Below are positions 6,224 through 12,059 of a DNA stretch of 13,832 nucleotides, one piece after another. The translations under genes and the position numbers were made by a program. Numbering within the stretch: position 1 is the first letter of the stretch; each line of letters begins with the position of its first letter. Below the pieces are notes generated by a model. The model saw only the letters and a program-made list of their open reading frames with translations, did no database searches and was not told the DNA's origin. Location: the NCBI RefSeq assembly GCF_040298565.1, contig NZ_JBEPAK010000190.1, positions 1-13,832 on the forward strand. The letters run 5' to 3'. Origin of the DNA: Kitasatospora sp040298565 (lineage in GTDB: Bacteria > Actinomycetota > Actinomycetes > Streptomycetales > Streptomycetaceae).

Positions 6224-6239
6224 CCACACTGGCGGGGTG
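6208..6239 (+). promoter_or_regulatory. Probable PafBC-type leaderless promoter of the DUF1697 gene
   Basis: GTGTCGGCG (6208-6216, 7 of 9 matches to TTGTCRGTG), 8 nt, CACACT (6225-6230), 6 nt, GTG start at 6237. Weaker in sequence than its two neighbours but identical in geometry. Confidence 0.55.
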
Positions 6240-6785
6240 ACCACCACGACCACGTACATCGCGTTCCTGCGGGCCGTCAACGTCGGCGGCCGGACGGTGC
6301 GGATGGAGCGGCTTCGGGCGCTCTTCGCCGAGTTGGGGCTGGGGAACGTCCGTTCCTACATCCAGAGCGGCAACGTCTTCTTCGACACCGACGAACCGGA
6401 CCGCGCCGCGCTGACCCGGCGCATCGAGCAGCACCTGGAGCAGGCGCTCGGCTACCCGGTGCCGGTGCTGCTGCGGACGGTCGACGAGGTGGCCGCCCTG
6501 CTGGCGGCCGAGCCGTTCCGCGGTGTCGAGGTGACGCCGGACGTCCGCCTCGTGATCGCCTTCCTCACCGAACCGCTGCCGGCCGACTTCCCCCTCCCCC
6601 GCCGCTCGCCGAAGGGCGACGTCGAGGTGATCGGCGCCGACCCCGGGGCCGCGTACGTCGTGATCCACCTCCAGAACGGCAAGTGGGTCACCAAGGACAT
6701 GTTCGGCAAGGCCTACCGGGGCTCGGCCACCTCCCGCTTCCTGCACACCACGGAGAAGATCCTGGCGGCCGCCCGCAAGGCCTGA
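6237..6785 (+). CDS. DUF1697 family protein
   Basis: A 182-residue cytoplasmic protein of unknown biochemical function. The DUF1697 signature is clear: YIAFLRAVNVGG at residues 7-18, MERLRALFAELGLGNVRSYIQSGNVFF in the middle of the first half, then the EQALGYPVPVLLRT region. The usual C-terminal region is also present (KGDVEVIGADPGAAYVV, WVTKDMFGKAYRG, ATSRFLHTTEKI). Length is normal for the family. The GTG at 6237 is selected over the upstream open frame because family homology begins directly after it and a -10-like CACACT ends 6 nt before it. It has no Shine-Dalgarno. The spacer to the divergent PPOx-like gene is 178 bp. The promoter suggests a role in a stress or DNA-damage response, which is inference. 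Confidence 0.9.
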   Translation: MTTTTTYIAFLRAVNVGGRTVRMERLRALFAELGLGNVRSYIQSGNVFFDTDEPDRAALTRRIEQHLEQALGYPVPVLLRTVDEVAALLAAEPFRGVEVTPDVRLVIAFLTEPLPADFPLPRRSPKGDVEVIGADPGAAYVVIHLQNGKWVTKDMFGKAYRGSATSRFLHTTEKILAAARKA

Positions 6786-6922
6786 CCGGCCTTGCCTCCC
6801 TGGAGGGCTGACGGCCCGTCGGGGCCCCGCGGGCGGCGGGCGCGCGGGAACCGCGCCCCCGCTCCGGGCGTCTGGAGTGCAGTGACGACGTACGAATCCG
6901 CGCGCCGGGGGCCGGTGCGATC

Positions 6923-6961
6923 TGGACAGTCGGAACCGGCCGGTCCGACAATCGCGCCATG
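6923..6961 (+). promoter_or_regulatory. Leaderless housekeeping-type promoter of the FHA gene
   Basis: TGGACA at 6923-6928 and GACAAT at 6947-6952 with an 18-nt spacer resemble an HrdB-type promoter. The -10 ends 6 nt before the ATG at 6959, so the mRNA should be leaderless. The TTGTCRGTG element of the neighbouring genes is absent here (only 4 of 9 matches). Confidence 0.6.
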
Positions 6962-7504
6962 ACGCTGCCTGAACTCCCGGCCGGCCTGGCCCGGCCCTCC
7001 GACGCCGAGCGGGAAGCGGCGCTCGGGGTGCTGCGGGAGGGCGCGGGCAGCGGCCGGCTGTCGCACGACACCTTCCTCGGCCGGATGGAGGTCGTCCTCC
7101 GGGCGACCAGCCGGAGCGAGTTGGACGCGGCGGTCGCCGGCCTGCCCACCGGCGGCCCGGTGGAACGCTTCGTGCTGCGGGCGGTCGGCCGGGTGTCCGC
7201 CTTCGGCGACCGCCTGAACCGCGCCTGGCGCACCGAGCGGCTGCCCGGGCTGACCCTCCCGCTGGCCGGGGCCGGACGGTTGACGATCGGGCGGCTCCCC
7301 GGCTCGGGGCTGCGGCTGCACGACCCGTCGGTCTCCCGCCACCACGCGGAGCTGCGGTACGAGAACGGCGGCTGGGTGCTGTACGACCTGGGTTCGACCA
7401 ACGGCACCCATGTGAACGGTCGGCGGATCGCGGGCGGGGTGCCGGTCCGGCCGGGCGACCAGGTGCGGTTCGGCAACCTGGAGTTCCGGCTCTCCGCGGA
7501 CTGA
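6959..7504 (+). CDS. DUF1707-FHA domain protein
   Basis: A 181-residue cytoplasmic protein with two modules. Residues 11-63 (RPSDAEREAALGVLREGAGSG, then GRLSHDTFLGRMEVVL, then SRSELDAAVAGLP) form the DUF1707 helical module common in actinobacterial signalling proteins. Residues 107-178 form a forkhead-associated domain with GR at 111-112, SRHHAEL at 126-132 and GSTNGTHVNG from 145, the conserved phosphothreonine-binding loops. It should bind a phosphothreonine peptide made by a Ser/Thr protein kinase; no kinase gene is in the window. No membrane segment is visible, in contrast to many DUF1707 proteins. The ATG at 6959 follows a leaderless -10. It is followed by the DUF6891 gene after 56 bp, which has its own promoter. 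Confidence 0.92.
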   Translation: MTLPELPAGLARPSDAEREAALGVLREGAGSGRLSHDTFLGRMEVVLRATSRSELDAAVAGLPTGGPVERFVLRAVGRVSAFGDRLNRAWRTERLPGLTLPLAGAGRLTIGRLPGSGLRLHDPSVSRHHAELRYENGGWVLYDLGSTNGTHVNGRRIAGGVPVRPGDQVRFGNLEFRLSAD

Positions 7505-7531
7505 GGCGCACCGGCGGGGGCCGGGAGCGGA

Positions 7532-7563
7532 TTGTCAGTGGCGGGTGCGAGGATCCGGGCATG
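7532..7563 (+). promoter_or_regulatory. RecA-independent (PafBC-type) DNA-damage promoter, leaderless, of the DUF6891 gene
   Basis: TTGTCAGTG at 7532-7540, 8 nt, GAGGAT at 7549-7554, 6 nt, ATG at 7561. It also fits the Streptomyces recA-type motif TTGTCAGTGGC-N6-TAGGGT over its whole left part, with the -10 differing at two positions. No Shine-Dalgarno is present. Confidence 0.78.
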
Positions 7564-8154
7564 ACCAAGGAGACGGCGCTCAGCCCCGATGTGCTGCTCG
7601 AAGCCCGGGAGCGGGCTCGCGAGTTGATCCGGTGCGGCTTCCAGGAGCCGGACGAGATAGCCGAGTCCCTGGTCGAGGTCCTCGACGACCAGGGGCTGAC
7701 CCAGGAGGAGGCGGAGCGGATCGTCGCTCCGCTGTGGGCCGAGCGGCTGGCCGAGCAGGCCGGGTGGCCGCGGATCACGGACGTGGACCGGCTGGTGGAG
7801 GCCTTCGACGCCCTGGAGGAGCAGGGCGTCGTCACGGCCATGGACTTCACGTGCTGCGCTGGTTGCGGCTACGCGGAGATCGGCGGGGAGGCCGGCGAGG
7901 ACTCGTACGGTTTCGTGTTCTTCCATCAGCAGGACACCGAGGCGGCGGCGGCCGGGCGGGGGTTGATGCTGCGGTACGGCGGCTTCCGCGCCGGGGAGGA
8001 GCCGGCCGAGGTGTCGGAGCGGCGGACGGTGGAGGTCGGTCGGGCCGTGGTGGCCGCCCTGGAGGCGGTCGGGCTCGCGGTGGAGTGGGACGGCTCGCCG
8101 CACACCGCGATCCTGGTCGCTCCGCTGGAGTGGCTCAACCGCCTGCCCGAGTAA
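7561..8154 (+). CDS. DUF6891 family protein of unknown function
   Basis: A 197-residue soluble protein; I recognise the family from memory but its function is unknown. The N-terminal 80 residues are helical and acidic (LLEARERARELIRCGF, LVEVLDDQGLTQEEAERIV). The core is the conserved MDFTCCAGCGYAEIG block, with Cys98, Cys99 and Cys102, which could bind metal or undergo thiol chemistry. The GFVFFHQQDTE and LMLRYGGF blocks follow. The C-terminus ends in a predicted alpha/beta segment (VGRAVVAALEAVGLAVEWDGSPHTAILV). Start at ATG 7561 is set by the promoter ending 6 nt before it. A damage-type promoter is the only functional clue in the window. It is probably a single-gene unit; the next gene is convergent. 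Confidence 0.88.
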   Translation: MTKETALSPDVLLEARERARELIRCGFQEPDEIAESLVEVLDDQGLTQEEAERIVAPLWAERLAEQAGWPRITDVDRLVEAFDALEEQGVVTAMDFTCCAGCGYAEIGGEAGEDSYGFVFFHQQDTEAAAAGRGLMLRYGGFRAGEEPAEVSERRTVEVGRAVVAALEAVGLAVEWDGSPHTAILVAPLEWLNRLPE

Positions 8155-8363
8155 GCGCCGCCGTGGACGCGGGAAGGGGCGCGGGAAGGGGCGCCGGGAG
8201 CGGCACCGCGTGCACCCGCCGAGGAGGCGCGGACGGTGCGGCGCGGGGGGACGGTACCCGTGCGGCGCCGGGGAAGGATCCGGTGGACGCGCTGTGCGGG
8301 CTCAGGGACGCCCTCGGCCCGCGCCACGCGCGTAGACGGACGGCCCGCGAAAAGGCCCCCGGG
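8155..8363. other. Spacer between convergent DUF6891 and hemerythrin genes, with 12-bp tandem duplication
   Basis: No gene is supported. GCGGGAAGGGGC is perfectly duplicated in tandem at 8169-8180 and 8181-8192. The frame around 8275-8335 reads DPVDALCGLRDALGPRH, which looks protein-like but has no start, domain or continuation, so a gene relic is possible but unproven. Confidence 0.35.
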
Positions 8364-9221
8364 TCAGTCGCGGATTCCCGCCGGCCCGCCGCCGAGGCCC
8401 TCTCCGAAGATGCTCAGGTTCCTGCGGGGCGCCGCCCCGCGGTCGACCGCCTCGCCGTCCAGGTCCCCCGAGGCTCCCCAGAGCGGCGCCGTGCAGCGCT
8501 GGTAGGTCGCCTGCCAGTGCGGCCAGTTGCGGGCCACGTCGTCGTCGCACTCGGCCAGCAGCCGCTCGACCACCGCCGGCTCCACGCCGTCCAGCAGCCA
8601 GGCCAGCGCGTCCGCCGCGCCCGGGCCCTCCGCCGAGCGCAGCACGTCGAGCAGCTCGGCCAGGCCGCCGAGGCGGGAGTTGCCGGTGACGACCCGCTCC
8701 ATCCGGGGCAGCAACTGCCGCTCCTCGATCCGCAGATGGGTCTCCAGCCGGGCCGCCAGGTCCTCCATCGCGTACGCGACCGGCCAGGCGCTGCCGGTGT
8801 CCCGGCTGGCGATCCGGACCAGCGTGGTGACCCGGGTGAAGGAGTGGTCGAGGTTGTGGTGGTCGGCCTCCAGCCAGTTGAGCAGCAGCCGCAGCTCGGG
8901 CGCGAAGCGCCGCACGATCGGCCAGATCCGGGTGTCCTGCTGCTCGTGGTGACAGGTGAGCATCGCGGTCATGAAGGTCCAGTGCCGCAGCAGCGCCTCG
9001 CCCTTGTGGTCCTCGTCTGGCTGGAGCAGCCGCAGGGCGTTGGGCAGTCGGGCGAGGTCGCGGCGCAGTGCGGCGTGCACCAGCCGGAGTCCGGCGAACC
9101 GGACGGTGGCCGGGTCCTCGTCCGCGGTCCGCCCGTACGCGTCCGTCCCCCGGGAGTCGGCGGCGGGTCCCGCCTGCGCGGGCACGGAGGAGGCGGGCGG
9201 GGGGAGCAGACGGATCGGCAT
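8364..9221 (-). CDS. Hemerythrin (HHE) domain-containing protein
   Basis: A 285-residue cytoplasmic protein with a four-helix HHE cation-binding domain at about residues 40-185. Candidate diiron ligands are well spaced: H49 (GLRLVHAALRRD), H91/H92-E93 (TCHHEQQDTRIWP), D120-H121/H122 (EADHHNLDH) and H162-x3-E166 (THLRIEERQLLP). Such proteins bind oxygen or nitric oxide, or sense redox state. The roughly 90-residue C-terminal tail (VVERLLAECDDDVARNWPHW and beyond) has no recognised domain. The first 35 residues are low-complexity and variable, so a downstream start cannot be excluded. The ATG at 9221 has only a modest GAAGAGAG site 4 nt away. It lies downstream of the esterase in the same direction with a 172-bp gap and a separate AT-richer promoter region. 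Confidence 0.9.
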   Translation of the reverse strand: MPIRLLPPPASSVPAQAGPAADSRGTDAYGRTADEDPATVRFAGLRLVHAALRRDLARLPNALRLLQPDEDHKGEALLRHWTFMTAMLTCHHEQQDTRIWPIVRRFAPELRLLLNWLEADHHNLDHSFTRVTTLVRIASRDTGSAWPVAYAMEDLAARLETHLRIEERQLLPRMERVVTGNSRLGGLAELLDVLRSAEGPGAADALAWLLDGVEPAVVERLLAECDDDVARNWPHWQATYQRCTAPLWGASGDLDGEAVDRGAAPRRNLSIFGEGLGGGPAGIRD

Positions 9222-9308
9222 GGCACTCTCTTCACGACGTGGCAGGACGGCTGGCGCGGCCCGCGGAGGCCGCCCCAGCCAAGGTGCTCACAGTCGATCA
9301 GAAGCGAA

Positions 9309-9323
9309 TCAATGTCCGATTGA
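9309..9323. promoter_or_regulatory. Inverted repeat in the AT-richer promoter patch of the hemerythrin gene
   Basis: TCAAT-N5-ATTGA lies about 88 bp upstream of the hemerythrin start, inside the only AT-rich patch of this spacer. It has the size and symmetry of a transcription-factor half-site pair. The binding factor is unknown. Confidence 0.4.
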
Positions 9324-9324
9324 C

Positions 9325-9391
9325 GCGCAGGTCACGGGCCTGCGAGGGCCCTGCGCACGAGCCGGAGCCCCCGCCCGCCCACGGCGGCTCC
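9325..9391 (-). terminator. Possible terminator region of the esterase gene
   Basis: Just past the esterase stop at 9394 lie two candidate stems: GGAGCC/GGCTCC (9364-9369 with 9386-9391) and GCGCAGG/CCTGCGC (9325-9331 with 9350-9356). Each has an 18-nt or shorter loop and no T tract, so the call is weak. Confidence 0.35.
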
Positions 9392-9393
9392 GA

Positions 9394-10449
9394 TCAGTCC
9401 GAGGCGGGGCCCGCGAGGTTCTTGGTGAGCCACTGCAGGGTGTCCGGGATCATCTTCTTGAAGTCCGAGGTGAGGTGCTTGCCGCCCGGCTGCTCGTAGT
9501 ACTCGAGGGACACCGGCGGCACGGCCTTGGCGACCCAGCTCTTGACGACGTCCTTCTCGTAGCCGTTGGCGCCGCCCGCCGTGACGTACATCTTCACGTC
9601 GGCCTTGCCCTGGGTGACCAGCACGCTGGGGTTGTTCGCCTGCTTCTCGGCGTCGTGGCCCTTCCACAGGCCGGAGTCGGGGATGAAGTAGCCGTCGATC
9701 GGCACCGCCGCCTTGTAGACATCGGGGTGCTGCAGGGCGAGCTTGGCGCTGCAGAAGCCGCCGGTGGAGGCGCCCATCACGCCCCAGCCGTCGCGGCCCT
9801 TCAGGGTGCGGAAGTTGGCGCGCACCCAGTCCGGGATGTCCTCGGCCATCCAGGTGCCCATCTTGGGCTGGCCGGGGATGTCGGAACAGTCCAGCGCGTT
9901 CTTCTCGTCGCTGTTGAAGTTCTGCACCGGCATGATCATGATGAACGGGTGGGCCTTGCCGTCCTTGACCAGCCGCGCGTCCTCCTCCTGGATCGGCAGC
10001 TGGTTGTCGGTCCAGGTGTTGTAGCCGTTGCTCTGGCCGCCGGCGAAGAGGGTGAGCACCGGGAAGCCGGTCCTGGCGTACTTGGGGTCGTTGTACTCGG
10101 GCGGCAGCCAGACCCAGACCTGGCCGGTGACACCGGACTTGGCGCCGGTCACCTTGGTGGTCATGATCGGGCCGGCCGCGGTGTCCCGGGCCTTGTTCAG
10201 GGTCGCGGCCGGGCCGGTCGGCATCAGCACCTTCCCGTTGCCGGGCGTGGGCTGCTCGGCGGAGGGCGCGGCGGAGGCGGTGCCGGCGGTGGTCGGGCCG
10301 CCCGCGGAGCCGGTCGAGGCCGGGCTGCCGTCCGCGGAGACGTTCCCCTTCCCGCCGCCGGAACTCCCGCAGGCCGCGAGCGAGGCGGCCAGGGCGAGGA
10401 CGGCGGCGCCGGTCAGGACGGCACGGGAACGGGACGACTGCCTAAGCAC
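9394..10449 (-). CDS. Secreted lipoprotein esterase (alpha/beta hydrolase, esterase D/antigen 85-like)
   Basis: A 351-residue exported serine esterase. A basic n-region and hydrophobic core end in the lipobox SLAAC, with Cys27 as lipidation site, so the enzyme should be anchored to the outer face of the membrane. Residues 28-80 are a Ser/Gly/Thr/Ala/Pro linker. The catalytic domain contains VWVWLPPEYNDP, GFPVLTLFAGGQSNGYNTW, the nucleophile elbow MGASTGGFCSA with Ser228, and a C-terminal GGKHLTSDF with His325 as probable triad His; the acid is not certain. This matches the PF00756 esterase family, which includes mycolyltransferases and trehalose esterases; its substrate is unknown. GTG at 10449 is chosen because GGAGAG lies 8 nt upstream and it gives a textbook lipoprotein signal. 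A longer frame upstream lacks signal features. Confidence 0.9.
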   Translation of the reverse strand: MLRQSSRSRAVLTGAAVLALAASLAACGSSGGGKGNVSADGSPASTGSAGGPTTAGTASAAPSAEQPTPGNGKVLMPTGPAATLNKARDTAAGPIMTTKVTGAKSGVTGQVWVWLPPEYNDPKYARTGFPVLTLFAGGQSNGYNTWTDNQLPIQEEDARLVKDGKAHPFIMIMPVQNFNSDEKNALDCSDIPGQPKMGTWMAEDIPDWVRANFRTLKGRDGWGVMGASTGGFCSAKLALQHPDVYKAAVPIDGYFIPDSGLWKGHDAEKQANNPSVLVTQGKADVKMYVTAGGANGYEKDVVKSWVAKAVPPVSLEYYEQPGGKHLTSDFKKMIPDTLQWLTKNLAGPASD

Positions 10450-10919
10450 GGTGAGGACTCTCCGACCGATGTCACGCCCGGTCCGTCTGACCGGGCGGCG
10501 GCCCCCCGGTGGGGCCGGACAGGCCCGGGGGCGCGTCGCTGGTGCGGTCCCCGGGGCGGTGGGCGCACCGACCCTGCCGGAGGCGCACCTTCCTGCGATC
10601 TTATGACGTGGGCCGGGGTGGCCCGGTTGCGAGGTCGCCACCGGAAATCCAATGTTTGTTCGTGATCAGGTAAAGGCCTTCACCGCTCCCGTCGCTCGGC
10701 GGGGGCCGGTCGGCGGGGGCCGGGTCGGGGGGCCCCGCCGGGCCGGTCGGAAGGCTCCCTCCCCCGGGGCCCGGTCGGCGGGGGCCACATCCGCCGGACG
10801 GTCGGCCCGCCCGCGTTTTGGGCGCTTCGACCAGTGACGGCGGCCCGCGGATCCGCAACGATCTCCTCGGCACGTCCGGAGGGTGACCGCACCCGCCCCC
10901 GTCCATCGAGGAGAACGCC
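10450..10919. promoter_or_regulatory. 470-bp divergent spacer between esterase and SDR genes
   Basis: No gene is supported. An AT-rich patch near 10640-10680 stands out. On the plus strand TTGCGA (10627-10632) and CAATGT (10650-10655) with 17-nt spacing could serve the SDR gene with a long leader. On the minus strand TAAGAT (10603-10598) is a -10 candidate for the esterase. From 10696 the 12-mer TCGGCGGGGGCC occurs three times (10696, 10710, 10775), with inverted GC blocks between that could form a hairpin in the SDR leader. Confidence 0.4.
10909..10913 (+). promoter_or_regulatory. Ribosome binding site of the SDR gene
   Basis: AGGAG ends 6 nt before the ATG at 10920 and decides that start, in contrast to the leaderless genes at 5.2-7.6 kb. 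Confidence 0.8.
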
Positions 10920-11714
10920 ATGACCCGAGAGACCGCAGTCCCGCCTGGTGCCGGCGCCCCGGGAGCCACCGGCACCACCGGCGTCGCCGTCGTCACCGGG
11001 GCCGGCAGCGGGGTCGGCCGGGCCGTCGCGGTCGAGCTGGCCGCGGCCGGCTGGCGGGTCGTGCTGGCCGGGCGCCGGGCCGAGCCGCTGCGGGAGACCG
11101 CCGCGCTGTGCGCCGCCCCGGCCGACGCGGTGCCGACGGACGTCACCGACCCGGCGGCGGTGGACGCCCTGTTCGCGGCGGCGGCCGGGCGCCACGGCCG
11201 GGTCGACCTGCTCTTCAACAACGCCGGCACCTTCGGCCCGGCCGTGCCGGTGGACGAGTTGGCGGTCGAGGACTGGCGTGCGGTGGTCGACCTCAACCTG
11301 ACCGGGGCCTTCCTCTGCGCCCGGGCCGCGTTCCGGCAGATGCGCGCCCAGGACCCGCAGGGCGGCCGGATCATCAACAACGGCTCGATCTCCGCGCACG
11401 TCCCGCGCCCGTACTCGATCGCCTACACCGCGACCAAGCACGCCGTGACCGGGCTGACCAAGTCGCTCTCCCTGGACGGCCGGCCGTACCGGATCGCCTG
11501 CGGGCAGATCGACATCGGCAACGCGGCGACCGACATGACGGCCGCGATGAGCGCGGGCGTGCGGCAGGCGGACGGGCGGATCGCGGCGGAGCCGACCATG
11601 GACGTCGCCGACGTGGCGCGCACCGTGCGGCACATGGCCGCGCTGCCGCTGGAGGCCAACGTGCAGTTCGCCACCGTCATGGCGACGGCGATGCCCTACA
11701 TCGGGCGGGGCTGA
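10920..11714 (+). CDS. Short-chain dehydrogenase/reductase (SDR) family oxidoreductase
   Basis: A 264-residue classical SDR with a Rossmann fold, expected to be a cytoplasmic NAD(P)H-dependent alcohol/ketone oxidoreductase. The dinucleotide-binding motif TGAGSGVGRA covers residues 26-35. LAGRRAEPLRE after beta-2 has Arg residues that favour NADPH. NNAG lies near residue 101, the catalytic Asn is in DLNLTGAF, and Ser156 with Tyr169-x3-Lys173 (AYTATKHAV) complete the active site. Beyond residue 185 (CGQIDIGNAATDMTAAM) the substrate-binding lid follows. The N-terminal 20 residues are a disordered Gly/Ala/Thr extension. Substrate is not predictable and the gene appears alone. It converges on the small hypothetical gene with 11 bp between stops. 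Confidence 0.94.
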   Translation: MTRETAVPPGAGAPGATGTTGVAVVTGAGSGVGRAVAVELAAAGWRVVLAGRRAEPLRETAALCAAPADAVPTDVTDPAAVDALFAAAAGRHGRVDLLFNNAGTFGPAVPVDELAVEDWRAVVDLNLTGAFLCARAAFRQMRAQDPQGGRIINNGSISAHVPRPYSIAYTATKHAVTGLTKSLSLDGRPYRIACGQIDIGNAATDMTAAMSAGVRQADGRIAAEPTMDVADVARTVRHMAALPLEANVQFATVMATAMPYIGRG

Positions 11715-11725
11715 GGGCAGGGCCG

Positions 11726-11947
11726 CTACTCGTCGTGCGAGTAGCGGTAGCGCAGCGCCCCGCCCTGCTCGTCCAGCCGGTAGACGCTGGTGGTCGGCCA
11801 GTACTCGCCGTCCTCGGCGGCGGGCAGTTCGGCGCGGAGCACCATCCGCAGCGCGGGTGGCGGGGCGTCGGCGTGGACGCGCTTGCGGTGGCCGTCCCAG
11901 CGGCCGCCGCACAGTTCGAGGTCCAGGACGAGGGGGGTGGCTCTCAT
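11726..11947 (-). CDS. Small hypothetical actinobacterial protein
   Basis: A 73-residue soluble protein starting MRATPLVLDLELCGGRWDGHRKRV and ending VYRLDEQGGALRYRYSHDE. Alternating hydrophobic strands with a WDG turn suggest a small beta-sheet domain. It has amino-acid composition and third-position GC typical of a real gene, and similar short proteins occur in actinomycetes, but I cannot assign a family. ATG at 11947 is preferred because the sequence before it looks non-conserved; a start 30 nt upstream is possible and no strong ribosome site is visible for either. It lies behind the amylase in the same direction but beyond a strong hairpin. Confidence 0.7.
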   Translation of the reverse strand: MRATPLVLDLELCGGRWDGHRKRVHADAPPPALRMVLRAELPAAEDGEYWPTTSVYRLDEQGGALRYRYSHDE

Positions 11948-12010
11948 CCCGCGATGGTGGCAGCGCGCCCCCCGCACGGGGGGTTTGAAGCGGCGCCGCC
12001 ACTCCCACGA

Positions 12011-12045
12011 GGGACCCCCGTCAGCCTGGGGCTGACGGGGGTCCC
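12011..12045 (-). terminator. Strong terminator hairpin of the amylase gene
   Basis: A perfect 16-bp inverted repeat (GGGACCCCCGTCAGCC at 12011-12026 and its complement at 12030-12045) around a 3-nt loop, 14 nt beyond the amylase stop. It is the most stable simple hairpin I found in the window. It lacks a T tract, which is usual in Streptomyces. Confidence 0.88.
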
Positions 12046-12059
12046 GTGCGGTCCCGGGC

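Noticed and set aside
6051..7850. Long minus-strand open frame of about 600 codons
   Set aside because: It lies antisense to the DUF1697, FHA and DUF6891 genes, has low-complexity Arg/Pro/Ala/Ser composition and no domain; a shadow of GC-rich codon use.
8275..8335. Protein-like peptide DPVDALCGLRDALGPRH in a spacer
   Set aside because: Too short, no start or continuation, and no family recognised; kept only as a note in the spacer entry.
10652..10837. A 61-codon plus-strand frame in the esterase/SDR spacer
   Set aside because: Most of it is encoded by repetitive TCGGCGGGGGCC words, with no ribosome site and no recognisable domain.
10883..10919. GTG start with GGAGG just before it, as an upstream leader reading frame for the SDR gene
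   Set aside because: The GGAGG abuts the GTG too closely to work, and the frame runs on as a shadow of the SDR gene.
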